Assembly (NCBI RefSeq): GCF_002929845.1
Contig: NZ_PJJS01000045.1
Location: 46,016 to 110,015, forward strand
DNA: 64,000 nt
Direction of reading: 5' to 3'
Source: Cryobacterium sp. M96
GTDB lineage: Bacteria; Actinomycetota; Actinomycetes; Actinomycetales; Microbacteriaceae
Below the pieces are notes generated by a model. The model searched no databases and was not told where the DNA came from. It worked only from the letters and a program-made list of their open reading frames with translations. Positions 9,512-17,370 of the stretch are shown one piece after another (within the stretch, counting starts at the first letter, position 1; every line of letters begins with the position of its first letter). A program made the position numbers and the translations under genes.

Positions 9512-10956
9512 GCGACGACCGTCGCCAGGGGCGAAAGAACGACGTCCGTGCTCAGGGCGGCCGCGGCCTGGAGCGCCCGCAGACCGACTTCGTGCAGCCG
9601 GCCCGGCGGGTGGCCTACGAGGTCATCGCCGCCGTGCGGGAATCAGACGCCTACGCGAACCTGCTGCTGCCCAGCCGCATCAAGCGGGCGGCGCTCAGCA
9701 CCGCGGATGCCGCATTGGCCACCGAGCTGACCTACGGCACCCTGCGTATGCAGGGCTTCTACGACCGGGTGATCGCCGACGCGGCCGGTCGGCCCGTCAC
9801 CGTGATCGACCCGGCCATCCTGGACGTGCTACGTCTCGGTGCGCACCAGTTGCTCGCCACCCGGGTGGCCACCCACGCCGCCGTGAACGAGTCCGTCGAA
9901 CTCGCCCGTCAGGTGGGCTCCCGCGCCACCACCGGTTTCACCAACGGGGTGCTGCGCACCATCTCCCGCTCCAGCGCCGACGAGTGGCGCGAACGCGTGC
10001 TCACCGAAGCCACCAGTGATGATGACCGCCTTGCCGCGGAGCACTCACACCCGATCTGGGTGGTGCGGGCGTTCCGGCAGTCGCTGCGCCTCGAGGGCCG
10101 AGAGACCGAGCTCGAGGAGCTGCTGTCGGCCGACAATGCCGCGCCCAAGGTGAACATGGTCATTCTGCCCGGCCTCAGCAACACCGAAGACACCGACGGT
10201 CTCGGCGTTGCCAACGACTTCTCGCCCATCGGTTTTGTGCTGGCCGGCGGCGACCCCGTGCACCTGATGCAGGACAGCGGCGGACGCCTTCGAGTGCAGG
10301 ACGAGGGATCCCAGTTGGCGGCCCTCACGCTCAGTCGGGCCCGCCCGGTGGCGCCGGGAGAGCGTTGGCTCGACCTGTGCGCGGGCCCCGGCGGCAAGGC
10401 CTCCCTGCTTGCCTCCGAGGCGCTGGCCGGCGGGGCCAGCCTCGTCGCCAACGAGCTCGTCCCGGCCCGGGCCGCCCTCGTGCGTAAGGCGCTGGCCGCC
10501 GTGCCCGGAGAGGTGCCTGTCTGGGAGGAGGACGGCACCCGGTTCGGAGACGATCATCCGAAGGAGTTCGACCGGATCCTGCTGGATGCTCCCTGCACCG
10601 GGCTCGGCGCGCTACGTCGGCGCCCGGAGGCCCGCTGGCGCAAGCAGCCCAAGGACGTCGCCGAGCTCTCCGATCTGCAGTCCGGGCTGATCCACGCGGC
10701 CCTTGGCGCGCTCAAGCCGGGCGGGGTGCTGGCCTACGTCACCTGCTCACCGCACATCGCGGAGACCCGCGGGATCGTGGCTACCGCGCTCAAGAGATGG
10801 GAGGGCCGTGTGCGCACTCTCGACACGGCATCCGTGCTGCAGGGGCTGAGCAGCTCCGAGCTCGACCTGCCCGGCGACGGGGGCAGCGTGCAACTGTGGC
10901 CGCATCGGCACGGCACTGACGCTATGTTCATCACCCTGCTCGAGCGCATGGAGTAG
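9508..10956 (+). CDS. rsmB: 16S rRNA (cytosine-967-C5)-methyltransferase
   Basis: An RsmB/Fmu-type enzyme that methylates C967 of 16S rRNA using SAM. The 482 residues comprise an N-terminal NusB-like RNA-binding domain (about 30-165) and a Rossmann methyltransferase domain with LDLCAGPGGKASLLA (SAM site), DAPCTGLGALRRRPEARWR (motif IV, Pro-Cys) and YVTCSPH (motif VI cysteine). ATG 9508 is chosen over an upstream GTG because it forms an ATGA overlap with fmt and has GGAGG 10 nt upstream. Its stop codon abuts a 15-nt tandem repeat array. Confidence 0.95.
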   Translation: MSDDRRQGRKNDVRAQGGRGLERPQTDFVQPARRVAYEVIAAVRESDAYANLLLPSRIKRAALSTADAALATELTYGTLRMQGFYDRVIADAAGRPVTVIDPAILDVLRLGAHQLLATRVATHAAVNESVELARQVGSRATTGFTNGVLRTISRSSADEWRERVLTEATSDDDRLAAEHSHPIWVVRAFRQSLRLEGRETELEELLSADNAAPKVNMVILPGLSNTEDTDGLGVANDFSPIGFVLAGGDPVHLMQDSGGRLRVQDEGSQLAALTLSRARPVAPGERWLDLCAGPGGKASLLASEALAGGASLVANELVPARAALVRKALAAVPGEVPVWEEDGTRFGDDHPKEFDRILLDAPCTGLGALRRRPEARWRKQPKDVAELSDLQSGLIHAALGALKPGGVLAYVTCSPHIAETRGIVATALKRWEGRVRTLDTASVLQGLSSSELDLPGDGGSVQLWPHRHGTDAMFITLLERME

Positions 10957-11031
10957 CCCGCGCACCCGGACCCCGCGCACCCGGGCCCGGCACATTCGGG
11001 CCCGGCGCACCCGGACCCGGCGCATTCGGGC
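10957..11031. repeat. Five tandem imperfect 15-nt units
   Basis: Beginning on the base after the rsmB stop codon are five contiguous 15-nt units (10957, 10972, 10987, 11002, 11017) of the form CCSGCRCAYYCGGRC. Units 1 and 2 differ at one base, and units 4 and 5 differ at three. The array is extremely GC-rich and partly self-complementary. No gene covers it. It may act as a transcript end structure for the rsmB operon or be slippage-prone filler. Confidence 0.8.
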
Positions 11032-11109
11032 CCCGGCCTCGACCCAATCTGACGGAGATTCTGGCTCCCCTGGTTCTTCCGTGAGCATGGCCCGGCCGAG
11101 CCCTCGCGT
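11032..11109. other. Gene-free spacer with a GACGGAGATTCTGG copy
   Basis: Part of the 759-bp gene-free stretch 10957-11715. It contains GACGGAGATTCTGG at 11051-11064, which recurs exactly at 11557-11570 in the inverted-repeat element downstream and in part, inverted, at 11614-11623. No reading frame here has coding character. Confidence 0.6.
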
Positions 11110-11215
11110 GTGGCTAAGGCAGGACATCCGTCCCGCGCGTTCACCGGTGCCGCGAATCAGTGAGGCACCGGGGTAGATATCCAACCCGGCCGGCGGGATC
11201 TCCTGAGTTGACCAC
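11110..11215. repeat. 106-bp repeat unit A with about 24-bp terminal inverted repeats
   Basis: The left end GTGGCTAAGGCAGGACATCC (11110-11129) faces an inverted right end (reverse complement GTGGTCAACTCAGGAGATCC, 11196-11215). The unit has exactly the length of unit B at 11374-11479, shares its terminal repeats, and shares an internal block of the form CCGCGnnnCAGTnnGGnACC (unit positions 41-60 here). I read these as two diverged copies of one small non-coding element, MITE-like or an RNA hairpin. Confidence 0.7.
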
Positions 11216-11373
11216 GACACTCGCGAATGCGCAGCGGTTCTTGCGCGGGCGGGGCGAGTGCCCGTCCCGCCCGACGGCAACCGGTGGATGCGTCGTTCCT
11301 GCGGCTGCGGCTCTGCCTCGGCCAGCCGGCATGCGGGCGGGCGGACGTCGCCCCGGCCGCGCCCGCGCGTCGC
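11216..11373. other. GC-rich spacer between repeat units A and B, with nested hairpins
   Basis: There is no credible gene. Nested inverted repeats are visible: CACTCGC (11218-11224) with GCGAGTG (11254-11260) around GCGCA (11229-11233) with TGCGC (11242-11246). Open frames of 60-100 codons cross it in several frames, but they lack ribosome-binding sites and are arginine/proline-rich noise expected at this GC content. Confidence 0.55.
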
Positions 11374-11479
11374 GTGGACAACTCAGGACATCCGTCGTCC
11401 GGGCTGCCCAGCCGCCGCGGACCAGTACGGGACCAGTTCGGATGCCGGTGTAGCCGGACGGACCTCCTGCGTTAGCCAC
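11374..11479. repeat. 106-bp repeat unit B, homologous to unit A
   Basis: The left end GTGGACAACTCAGGACATCC (11374-11393) and the inverted right end (reverse complement GTGGCTAACGCAGGAGGTCC, 11460-11479) match unit A. In both units the left arm carries CAGGACATCC and the right arm, inverted, CAGGAG followed by A or G and TCC, so the two units are oriented the same way and look like true copies. The interior block CCGCGnnnCAGTnnGGnACC is at unit positions 42-61. Confidence 0.7.
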
Positions 11480-11547
11480 AACCCGCGCCGAATCTGCTGC
11501 AGGGCTTGTGAGGTCCAGGCACTCGCATCCTTTTCCGTCGCAGCCCC

Positions 11548-11632
11548 AACGAATTCGACGGAGATTCTGGTTGAAAACTACTTTTTTGAAAGGTTCTCGG
11601 CCCATTTCGGCAAAATCTCCGTCGAATTCGTT
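11548..11632. repeat. 85-bp element bounded by a 19-bp perfect inverted repeat
   Basis: AACGAATTCGACGGAGATT (11548-11566) is exactly complementary to 11614-11632, leaving a 47-nt, comparatively AT-rich loop that contains a run of six T (11582-11587) and GAAAGG. The arm also contains GACGGAGATTCTGG, present again at 11051. The element is about 85 bp upstream of the rpe start. It could be a REP/MITE-type repeat, a long-stem terminator, or a protein-binding site; the sequence does not decide. Confidence 0.75.
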
Positions 11633-11703
11633 CGGGACGGGATCGCTCCAGGGCCTTGGACTCGACCGGCAGGGGACTTTCGAGCCGCCGGGGCTCGCCG
11701 CAG

Positions 11704-11709
11704 TAGGGT
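11704..11709 (+). promoter_or_regulatory. -10 box for leaderless rpe transcript
   Basis: TAGGGT lies 6 nt before the rpe ATG (11716) and no properly spaced ribosome-binding site is present. This is the spacing expected when transcription starts on the A of the start codon, as in actinobacterial leaderless genes. The same arrangement recurs at seven other genes in this window. Confidence 0.55.
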
Positions 11710-11715
11710 GAAGGC

Positions 11716-12384
11716 ATGGTCACCCGGATTAACCCCAGCATTCTCGCCGCCGACTTCGCCAATCTCGAACGGGACCTGGGGCGCATCCGCACCGCCGACC
11801 TGGTGCACGTCGACATCATGGACAACCATTTTGTACCGAATCTGACGTTCGGACCGCCCGTCGTCGACCGCCTCGCCCAGGTCTCCCCGCTGCCCTTCGA
11901 CCTGCACCTGATGATCGAGAACCCGGAGCGTTGGGCGCTCGGCTACGCCGAAGCCGGCGCGTTCTCGGTCACCTTCCACGCGGAGGCCACGACCAACCCG
12001 GTCGGCCTGGCCCGCAAGCTGCGCTCGATCGGCGCCCGGGCCGGCATCGCCCTCAAGCCCGGCACGGCCATCGAGCCCTACCTCGAGCTTCTGCCCGAAT
12101 TCGACCAGGTGCTCGTGATGACCGTCGAACCCGGCTTCGGGGGGCAGAGCTTCATGCCCTCCACCATGCGCAAGCTCCGCACCCTGTCGGAGGCCGTGAA
12201 GAAGTCCGGCCTGGACGTCTGGCTGCAGGTCGACGGCGGCATCACCGAGGACACCATCGTCATCGCCGCCGAGGCCGGGGCGAACACGTTCGTCGTCGGC
12301 TCCAGCGTGTTCAACGCCGCGGACCCGGCGAAGCAGATCGCCCTGTTGCGCGCCGCCGCGACCGAACACCAGCACGCGCACTAG
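11716..12384 (+). CDS. rpe: Ribulose-phosphate 3-epimerase
   Basis: Interconverts ribulose 5-phosphate and xylulose 5-phosphate in the pentose phosphate pathway. The 222-residue TIM barrel shows NPSILAADFANLERDL, VHVDIMDNHFVPN (metal ligand and catalytic residues), LHLMIENPERW, VEPGFGGQSF and the phosphate loop QVDGGITEDT. It follows the rsmB operon in the usual actinobacterial order, but here a 759-bp repeat-rich gap intervenes and the gene has its own -10 box, so it probably begins a new transcript that continues into hisE. Confidence 0.96.
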   Translation: MVTRINPSILAADFANLERDLGRIRTADLVHVDIMDNHFVPNLTFGPPVVDRLAQVSPLPFDLHLMIENPERWALGYAEAGAFSVTFHAEATTNPVGLARKLRSIGARAGIALKPGTAIEPYLELLPEFDQVLVMTVEPGFGGQSFMPSTMRKLRTLSEAVKKSGLDVWLQVDGGITEDTIVIAAEAGANTFVVGSSVFNAADPAKQIALLRAAATEHQHAH

Positions 12385-12390
12385 TACCCT
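12385..12390 (+). promoter_or_regulatory. -10 box for leaderless hisE transcript
   Basis: TACCCT lies immediately after the rpe stop codon and 6 nt before the hisE GTG start; there is no ribosome-binding site in between. This fits initiation of a leaderless mRNA at the GTG. Confidence 0.45.
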
Positions 12391-12396
12391 AGTCAG

Positions 12397-12660
12397 GTGA
12401 AGACTTTTGACGACCTGTTCGCTGAACTGAGCGACAAGGCACGGACCCGCCCCGACGGTTCGGGGACCGTGCGCGAACTCGACGCCGGCGTACATGCCAT
12501 CGGCAAGAAGATCGTCGAAGAAGCCGCCGAGGTCTGGATGGCCGCCGAGTTCCAGAGCGACGACGAAACCGCCGCCGAGATGAGCCAGCTGCTGTACCAC
12601 GTACAGGTGATGATGCTGGCGAAGGGGCTGACCCCCGCCGACCTGTACCGCCATCTGTGA
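12397..12660 (+). CDS. hisE: Phosphoribosyl-ATP diphosphatase
   Basis: Second step of histidine synthesis, hydrolysing PR-ATP to PR-AMP and pyrophosphate. 87 residues, all-helical MazG-like fold: [10 protein letters not shown], then [12 protein letters not shown] and the [18 protein letters not shown] helix bearing the metal-binding acidic residues. It is a stand-alone enzyme, with HisI encoded separately at 14430, as usual in actinobacteria. It starts at GTG 12397. Confidence 0.95.
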   Translation: MKTFDDLFAELSDKARTRPDGSGTVRELDAGVHAIGKKIVEEAAEVWMAAEFQSDDETAAEMSQLLYHVQVMMLAKGLTPADLYRHL

Positions 12661-12738
12661 CGCGTCATCAGAGAGACTCCACCCGGTTGACCCCGTGAGA
12701 CCTGTTCGCCAGAACCTGAAGACGCAGAGAGTGCCCAA

Positions 12739-13578
12739 ATGCTGAGAATTGCCGTGCCCAACAAGGGCTCGTTGTCCGAAACCGCCGCGCAGATGCTGTT
12801 CGAGGCCGGCTACACCGGCCGCCGCGACCCGCGCGACCTCGTCGTCGCCGACCCCCGCAACGACGTGGAGTTCTTCTACTTGCGTCCCCGCGACATCGCC
12901 ACCTATGTGGGCTCCGGAGCCCTCGACGTGGGAATCACCGGGCGCGACCTGCTGCTCGACTCGGGCTCCACCGCCCAGGAGATCGCCAGCCTCGACTTCG
13001 GCGACTCCACCTTCCGCTTCGCCGGCCCCGCAGGCCGCTTCACCGACCTGGCCGACCTGTCCGGCCATCGCGTCGCCACCAGCTACCCCGGACTGGTCGA
13101 GGCCTTCCTCGCCGAGCACGACGTCAGCGTGACACTGGTCACCCTCGACGGCGCGGTCGAGTCAGCCGTTCAGCTCGGCGTGGCGGATGCCGTCGCCGAC
13201 GTCGTCTCCACCGGCTCCACGCTGCGCAAAGCCGGCCTCGAGATCTTCGGCCCGGTCATCCTGCAGTCCACGGCCGTGCTGATCAGCTCCGAGAACGACA
13301 AGCCCGGCATCGCGACCCTCCTGCGCCGCTTGCAGGGCGTGCTCGTGGCCCGCCAGTACGTGCTGATGGACTACGACATCCCGCAGACGCTCCTCGACGA
13401 CGCCTGCCTGCTGGCGCCCGGCATCGAGTCGCCCACCGTATCGTCCCTGCACGACCCGGAATGGGTTGCCGTGCGTGTGATGATCTCGCGCCTGAACACG
13501 AACCATGTCATGGACGCCCTCTACGAGCTCGGGGCGCGCGCCATCCTGATCAGCTCCATTCACAACGCCCGCTTGTAA
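12739..13578 (+). CDS. hisG: ATP phosphoribosyltransferase (long form)
   Basis: Commits PRPP and ATP to histidine synthesis. At 279 residues it is the long, HisZ-independent form with a C-terminal regulatory domain, the part that binds histidine for feedback inhibition in characterised members. It starts [16 protein letters not shown]; the PRPP-binding stretch is [18 protein letters not shown] at about residues 152-169. It follows hisE after 78 bp. Confidence 0.96.
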   Translation: MLRIAVPNKGSLSETAAQMLFEAGYTGRRDPRDLVVADPRNDVEFFYLRPRDIATYVGSGALDVGITGRDLLLDSGSTAQEIASLDFGDSTFRFAGPAGRFTDLADLSGHRVATSYPGLVEAFLAEHDVSVTLVTLDGAVESAVQLGVADAVADVVSTGSTLRKAGLEIFGPVILQSTAVLISSENDKPGIATLLRRLQGVLVARQYVLMDYDIPQTLLDDACLLAPGIESPTVSSLHDPEWVAVRVMISRLNTNHVMDALYELGARAILISSIHNARL

Positions 13579-13629
13579 CGGGCTGACCGGCGGTACCCAG
13601 ATGCGGCGACACACAATGGAGGCACAATC

Positions 13630-14391
13630 GTGAGTCTTTCGGTGCGGGTCATACCCTGCCTCGACGTGGCCGACGGCCGCGTGGTCAAGGGCGTGAACTT
13701 CCAGAATCTGCGAGACGCGGGCGATCCGGTCGAACTCGCCCGCCGGTACTACGAGCAGGGAGCCGACGAACTCACCTTCCTCGATGTGACCGCCACGGTG
13801 GACAACCGTGCCACCACCTATGACGTCGTGCGCGCCACCGCAGAGCAGGTCTTCATCCCGCTTACGGTAGGCGGCGGCATCCGCACGGTCGAGGACGTGT
13901 CCCGGCTGCAGGCCAGTGGTGCCGACAAGGTCGGAGTCAACAGCGCCGCCATCAAGCGGCCCGCCCTGATCGGCGAGATCGCCGACCGGTTCGGCTCCCA
14001 GGTACTCGTGCTCTCGCTTGATGTGAAGCGTAGCGGGCGCACCGAGTCCGGCTTCGTCGTCACCACCCACGGTGGCCGCACCGAAACCGACCTGGACGCT
14101 CTCGCCTGGGCGCAGACGGCCGTCGGGCTGGGGGTCGGCGAGCTGCTCGTCAACTCCATCGACGCCGACGGCACGAAGGCGGGCTTCGACGTCGAACTCA
14201 TCACGCTGATGCGCGCCCTGAGCACCGTTCCGGTGATCGCCTCCGGCGGCGCCGGCCGGGTCGAGGATTTTCCCCCGGCCATCGCGGCGGGGGCGGATGC
14301 CGTGCTCGCGGCATCCGTGTTCCACAGCGGCCAGCTGACCGTCGGCGACATCAAGGCGGAGCTCCGGCACGCCGGAATGCCCGTGCGCTGA
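13630..14391 (+). CDS. hisF: Imidazole glycerol phosphate synthase, cyclase subunit
   Basis: The 253-residue (beta/alpha)8 barrel makes imidazole glycerol phosphate and AICAR from PRFAR using ammonia delivered by HisH. Catalytic Asp12 ([14 protein letters not shown]) and Asp131 (LSLDVKRSG) are present, with phosphate-binding VGGGIRT and SGGAG. The start is GTG 13630. hisH, hisA, hisB, hisC and hisD are not in the window, so the pathway is split between loci. Confidence 0.96.
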   Translation: MSLSVRVIPCLDVADGRVVKGVNFQNLRDAGDPVELARRYYEQGADELTFLDVTATVDNRATTYDVVRATAEQVFIPLTVGGGIRTVEDVSRLQASGADKVGVNSAAIKRPALIGEIADRFGSQVLVLSLDVKRSGRTESGFVVTTHGGRTETDLDALAWAQTAVGLGVGELLVNSIDADGTKAGFDVELITLMRALSTVPVIASGGAGRVEDFPPAIAAGADAVLAASVFHSGQLTVGDIKAELRHAGMPVR

Positions 14392-14429
14392 TGATGCTGT
14401 GCCTTACCCGACCCGAAACGGCTCCGTAA

Positions 14430-14849
14430 ATGACCGATGTACTCTCCACCCTCGACGACGCCCTGGCCAGGGCCGTCTTCAACTCCGACGGCCTGCTGCC
14501 GGCGGTGATCCAGCAGTGGGACACCGGTGAGGTGCTCATGCTCGGCTGGATGAACCGGGAAGCGCTGCGCCGCACGCTCACCGAGGGGCGCGTGACGTTT
14601 TGGTCGCGCAGTCGCCAGGAATTCTGGCGCAAGGGCGACATCTCCGGCCACGGCCAGTATGTGAAGTCCGCCGCGCTCGACTGTGACGCGGACACCCTCC
14701 TGGTGCAGGCGGACCAGGTCGCAGCAGCCTGCCACACCGGCTCCCGCACCTGTTTCGACGGGCGCGGCATCGAGGTCGTGACCGGCGCCCGCCCCGCGGC
14801 ACCCGACGTGGCAGCAGACCGGGCAACCACCCAAAAACCGAAGGACTGA
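14430..14849 (+). CDS. hisI: Phosphoribosyl-AMP cyclohydrolase
   Basis: Third step of histidine synthesis, opening the adenine ring of PR-AMP. 139 residues with the zinc/magnesium site motifs DCDADTLLV and the cysteines of ACHTGSRTCF, plus FWSRSRQEFWRKG. The extended C-terminus after about residue 115 is poorly conserved and probably disordered. Only 2 bp separate it from trpE, so his and trp genes are physically coupled. Confidence 0.95.
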   Translation: MTDVLSTLDDALARAVFNSDGLLPAVIQQWDTGEVLMLGWMNREALRRTLTEGRVTFWSRSRQEFWRKGDISGHGQYVKSAALDCDADTLLVQADQVAAACHTGSRTCFDGRGIEVVTGARPAAPDVAADRATTQKPKD

Positions 14850-14851
14850 CC

Positions 14852-16393
14852 ATGGCACCGAACAGCTCCGGCCCAGCCCCGACGACCACCGCCGGGCAGT
14901 TCGCGCTCCAGATCGACGACCACCGGGTGTTCCCCGTGGTGCGCGAACTCTTCGCCGACGGCGAAACCCCGGTGGGCATCTACCGCAAGCTCGCTGCCGG
15001 CCAGCCCGGTAGCTTTCTGCTCGAGTCCGCCGAGCAGGGCGGCATTTGGTCGCGGTTCTCGTTCGTGGGCGTGTCCTCGTTCGGCGTGCTCACCCAGCAG
15101 GGCGACGAGGCCCGCTGGCTCGACTATGGCCTCTCGGCTGAGCGCGCCCTCGGCGACGCCACCGGCCTCGGCCCGCTGGCGGCTCTCGCGGCCCTCCACG
15201 AACGCTGGGAAACCCCGCGGATGCCCGGCCACCCACCCCTGACCGGCGGCCTCGTCGGATTCATCGGCTGGGAGGCGATCCGCCAGATCGAGCGCCTGCC
15301 GAATCGCCCGCCGGCGGACTACGACGTGCCGGGCCAGGCCTTCAGCTTCGTGGCCGACCTCGTCGTGATCGACCACAAATTCGGCACCGTGCAGCTCATT
15401 GCCAACGTTCTCAACGACGGCCACGACGAACCGGATGCCCTCTGGGCGGCCGCCCAGGACCGGCTCGACGCCCTGCAGGCTCGCCTGGCCGAGCCCTCCG
15501 AGACCTGGCTCGCAGAGGTCGACCTCGCCACGCCCGCCTCCCCGACGAACCGCACCCGACGTGAGGACTTCCTCGCCGCTGTCGACGTCGCCAAGGAGCA
15601 CATCGTCGACGGTGACGTGTTCCAGGTGGTCGTCTCCCAGCGGTTCGACCAGGAGTGCACGGCGGACCCCATCGACGTCTACCGGGTGCTGCGCAGCCTC
15701 AACCCGTCGCCCTACATGTACCTGCTGAGCCTGGAATCGCCGGAGAAGGAGACTTACTGGATCGTGGGCTCCTCCCCGGAGGCCTTGGTGAAGGTGCAGA
15801 ACGACCGCGTGTTCACGCATCCGATCGCGGGCTCGAAGCCGCGCGGCACGACCCCGGAGGCCGACGCCGACTTCGAAGCCGAGCTCGCGGGCGACGCCAA
15901 GGAACGCGCCGAGCATCTGATGCTCGTGGACCTGGCCCGCAACGACCTGCTCAAGGTGTGTGCACCCGGCTCGGTCGAGGTGACCGAGTTCATGCGCATC
16001 GAGCGGTTCAGCCACATCATGCACCTCGTCTCCTCGGTGGAGGGGAACCTGCTGCCGGGCCGGTCCGCGATCGACGTCTTCCGCGCCACGTTCCCGGCCG
16101 GCACTCTCTCCGGGGCCCCGAAACCGCGCGCCCTCGAGATCATCGACGCGCTCGAGCCCGCGCAGCGCGGCGTGTACGGGGGGGTGGTCGGCTACTTCGG
16201 GTTCGCCGGGGACGCGGACCTGGCCATAGCCATTCGGACCGCAACGATCATGAATGGCGTCGCCCGCGTGCAGGCCGGCGGCGGCCTCGTCGCGGACTCC
16301 GACCCGGCGTCGGAATACCAGGAGTCGCAGAACAAGGCCGCGGCGCCCCTTCGCGCAGTCGCGGTCGCGAACGCCATGAAGCGGGTGCGCTAG
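14852..16393 (+). CDS. trpE: Anthranilate synthase component I
   Basis: Converts chorismate to anthranilate with ammonia from TrpG. 513 residues: the N-terminal regulatory part carries the LLES tryptophan-site motif (SFLLESAEQGG, about residues 52-62), and the C-terminal chorismate-binding part has VVSQRF, SPEALVKV, HPIAGSKPRG and GTLSGAPKPRALEIID. The LLES motif implies tryptophan feedback inhibition. No tryptophan-rich leader peptide is seen upstream. trpG and trpD are not in the window. Confidence 0.96.
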   Translation: MAPNSSGPAPTTTAGQFALQIDDHRVFPVVRELFADGETPVGIYRKLAAGQPGSFLLESAEQGGIWSRFSFVGVSSFGVLTQQGDEARWLDYGLSAERALGDATGLGPLAALAALHERWETPRMPGHPPLTGGLVGFIGWEAIRQIERLPNRPPADYDVPGQAFSFVADLVVIDHKFGTVQLIANVLNDGHDEPDALWAAAQDRLDALQARLAEPSETWLAEVDLATPASPTNRTRREDFLAAVDVAKEHIVDGDVFQVVVSQRFDQECTADPIDVYRVLRSLNPSPYMYLLSLESPEKETYWIVGSSPEALVKVQNDRVFTHPIAGSKPRGTTPEADADFEAELAGDAKERAEHLMLVDLARNDLLKVCAPGSVEVTEFMRIERFSHIMHLVSSVEGNLLPGRSAIDVFRATFPAGTLSGAPKPRALEIIDALEPAQRGVYGGVVGYFGFAGDADLAIAIRTATIMNGVARVQAGGGLVADSDPASEYQESQNKAAAPLRAVAVANAMKRVR

Positions 16394-17041
16394 GTGGCAT
16401 CCGCACGGCGCCTCAAGCTCGGGCACATCCTCGTGGTGCTGGCGGCCAGCGGTCTGGCCCTGCTGGCCTGGACCCAGGTCTGGGTGAACGTCATCGTGGA
16501 GCAGTCCGGCTCGGCTGTGCACAGCCTCGAGGTGTCCGGCTCCACGGCCGCCCCCGGGGTGACAGCCCTTGCCCTCGCCGGACTGGCCCTCGCCGGCGCC
16601 CTGAGTATCGCCGGTCCCGTCATCCGGGTGGTCCTCGGCCTGCTTCAGGTTCTGCTCGGCTTCTCCGTGTGCCTTTCGGCTATTTTGGCCGTGACCGATC
16701 CGGCGGCGGCCAGTGCCGGCGCGGTCACCGATGCCACCGGAATCTCCGGCGCAGACTCGGTCGTCGACACCGTCGCCTCGGCGGCCGTGACCCCGTGGCC
16801 GTTCATCGCGCTGCTCGCCGGCGTGGTCATGGGCGGCGCCGGGGTCGGGGTGCTCGTCACGTCCCGGCGTTGGCCCGGACCGACGTCCCGCTACCAGGCC
16901 GTGCGATTCGAAGCGGCCGAGTCGGCCGAGTCGACGGATGCCGACGGTCCCGACGCCGCGGACGTTTCCGCACCCGAACGTGACGCCATCGACGACTGGG
17001 ACGGGCTGAGCCGCGGCGAAGACCCCACCACCCCGCAGTGA
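16394..17041 (+). CDS. Trp-operon associated membrane protein (TIGR02234-like)
   Basis: This 215-residue protein has four predicted membrane helices (about 10-30, 55-72, 78-98, 134-156) and an acidic, probably cytoplasmic tail. Its position between trpE and trpC and its helix pattern match the actinobacterial Trp-biosynthesis-associated membrane protein family, whose biochemical role is unknown. GTG 16394 directly follows the trpE stop, so it is in the same transcript. Family membership is inferred from context plus topology. Confidence 0.85.
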   Translation: MASARRLKLGHILVVLAASGLALLAWTQVWVNVIVEQSGSAVHSLEVSGSTAAPGVTALALAGLALAGALSIAGPVIRVVLGLLQVLLGFSVCLSAILAVTDPAAASAGAVTDATGISGADSVVDTVASAAVTPWPFIALLAGVVMGGAGVGVLVTSRRWPGPTSRYQAVRFEAAESAESTDADGPDAADVSAPERDAIDDWDGLSRGEDPTTPQ

Positions 17042-17103
17042 ATCGAGACCTGATTCCCGGTTTCACCTGGTGCGCTGGGGAGGCCGGGGAACCGTGGGGC
17101 CGC

Positions 17104-17109
17104 TAGACT
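17104..17109 (+). promoter_or_regulatory. Possible -10 box upstream of the small trp-cluster membrane gene
   Basis: TAGACT lies 32 nt before the ATG at 17142, which has its own AGAGGAGAA ribosome-binding site, so a short leader would be transcribed. This could be an internal promoter for the small protein and trpCBA. No clear -35 is visible. Confidence 0.4.
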
Positions 17110-17141
17110 TGACTTGTCCGTCAGCGCACAAGAGGAGAATC

Positions 17142-17366
17142 ATGAGCTTTGAATCGGTAGACCCAGGTGAAGGCCATTCGATCGCGGCCTGGACCGCCGT
17201 CACCATCATGCTTCTCGCCGTCGCGATCGGCACCGTTGCCTTCTTTCTGGTGATCCCTTGGCTCGTCTGGGCATCCGTCGGACTGCTGGTGGTTGGCCTG
17301 CTGGTCGGCCGGATCCTCGCCAAAATCGGTTACGGCGTGGCCGATACGGCTCACCTGGGCCACTAG
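17142..17366 (+). CDS. Small HGxxPAAW-type membrane protein (DUF6704-like)
   Basis: A 74-residue protein with two hydrophobic helices (about 19-38 and 40-60). The segment GHSIAAWTAV near residue 11 resembles the HGxxPAAWT signature of small actinobacterial membrane proteins encoded between trpE and trpC. Function unknown. ATG 17142 is chosen for the strong GAGGAG site 5 nt upstream; the longer open frame has no ribosome-binding site. trpC begins 4 nt after its stop. Confidence 0.85.
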   Translation: MSFESVDPGEGHSIAAWTAVTIMLLAVAIGTVAFFLVIPWLVWASVGLLVVGLLVGRILAKIGYGVADTAHLGH

Positions 17367-17370
17367 TCGA

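Noticed and set aside
11374..11382. GTGGACAA in repeat unit B resembles an inverted DnaA box
   Set aside because: Only one of the four repeat ends resembles the box, and there is no dnaA, dnaN or AT-rich unwinding region nearby, so a replication origin is not supported.
11160..11475. Plus-strand open frames of 60-100 codons in the rsmB-rpe gap
   Set aside because: They cross the 106-bp repeats, are low-complexity Arg/Pro/Ala, and lack start signals.
14392..14429. Possible attenuator or tryptophan-rich leader before the his/trp genes
   Set aside because: The gap before hisI is only 38 bp and that before trpE 2 bp; no leader peptide with Trp or His codon runs was seen.
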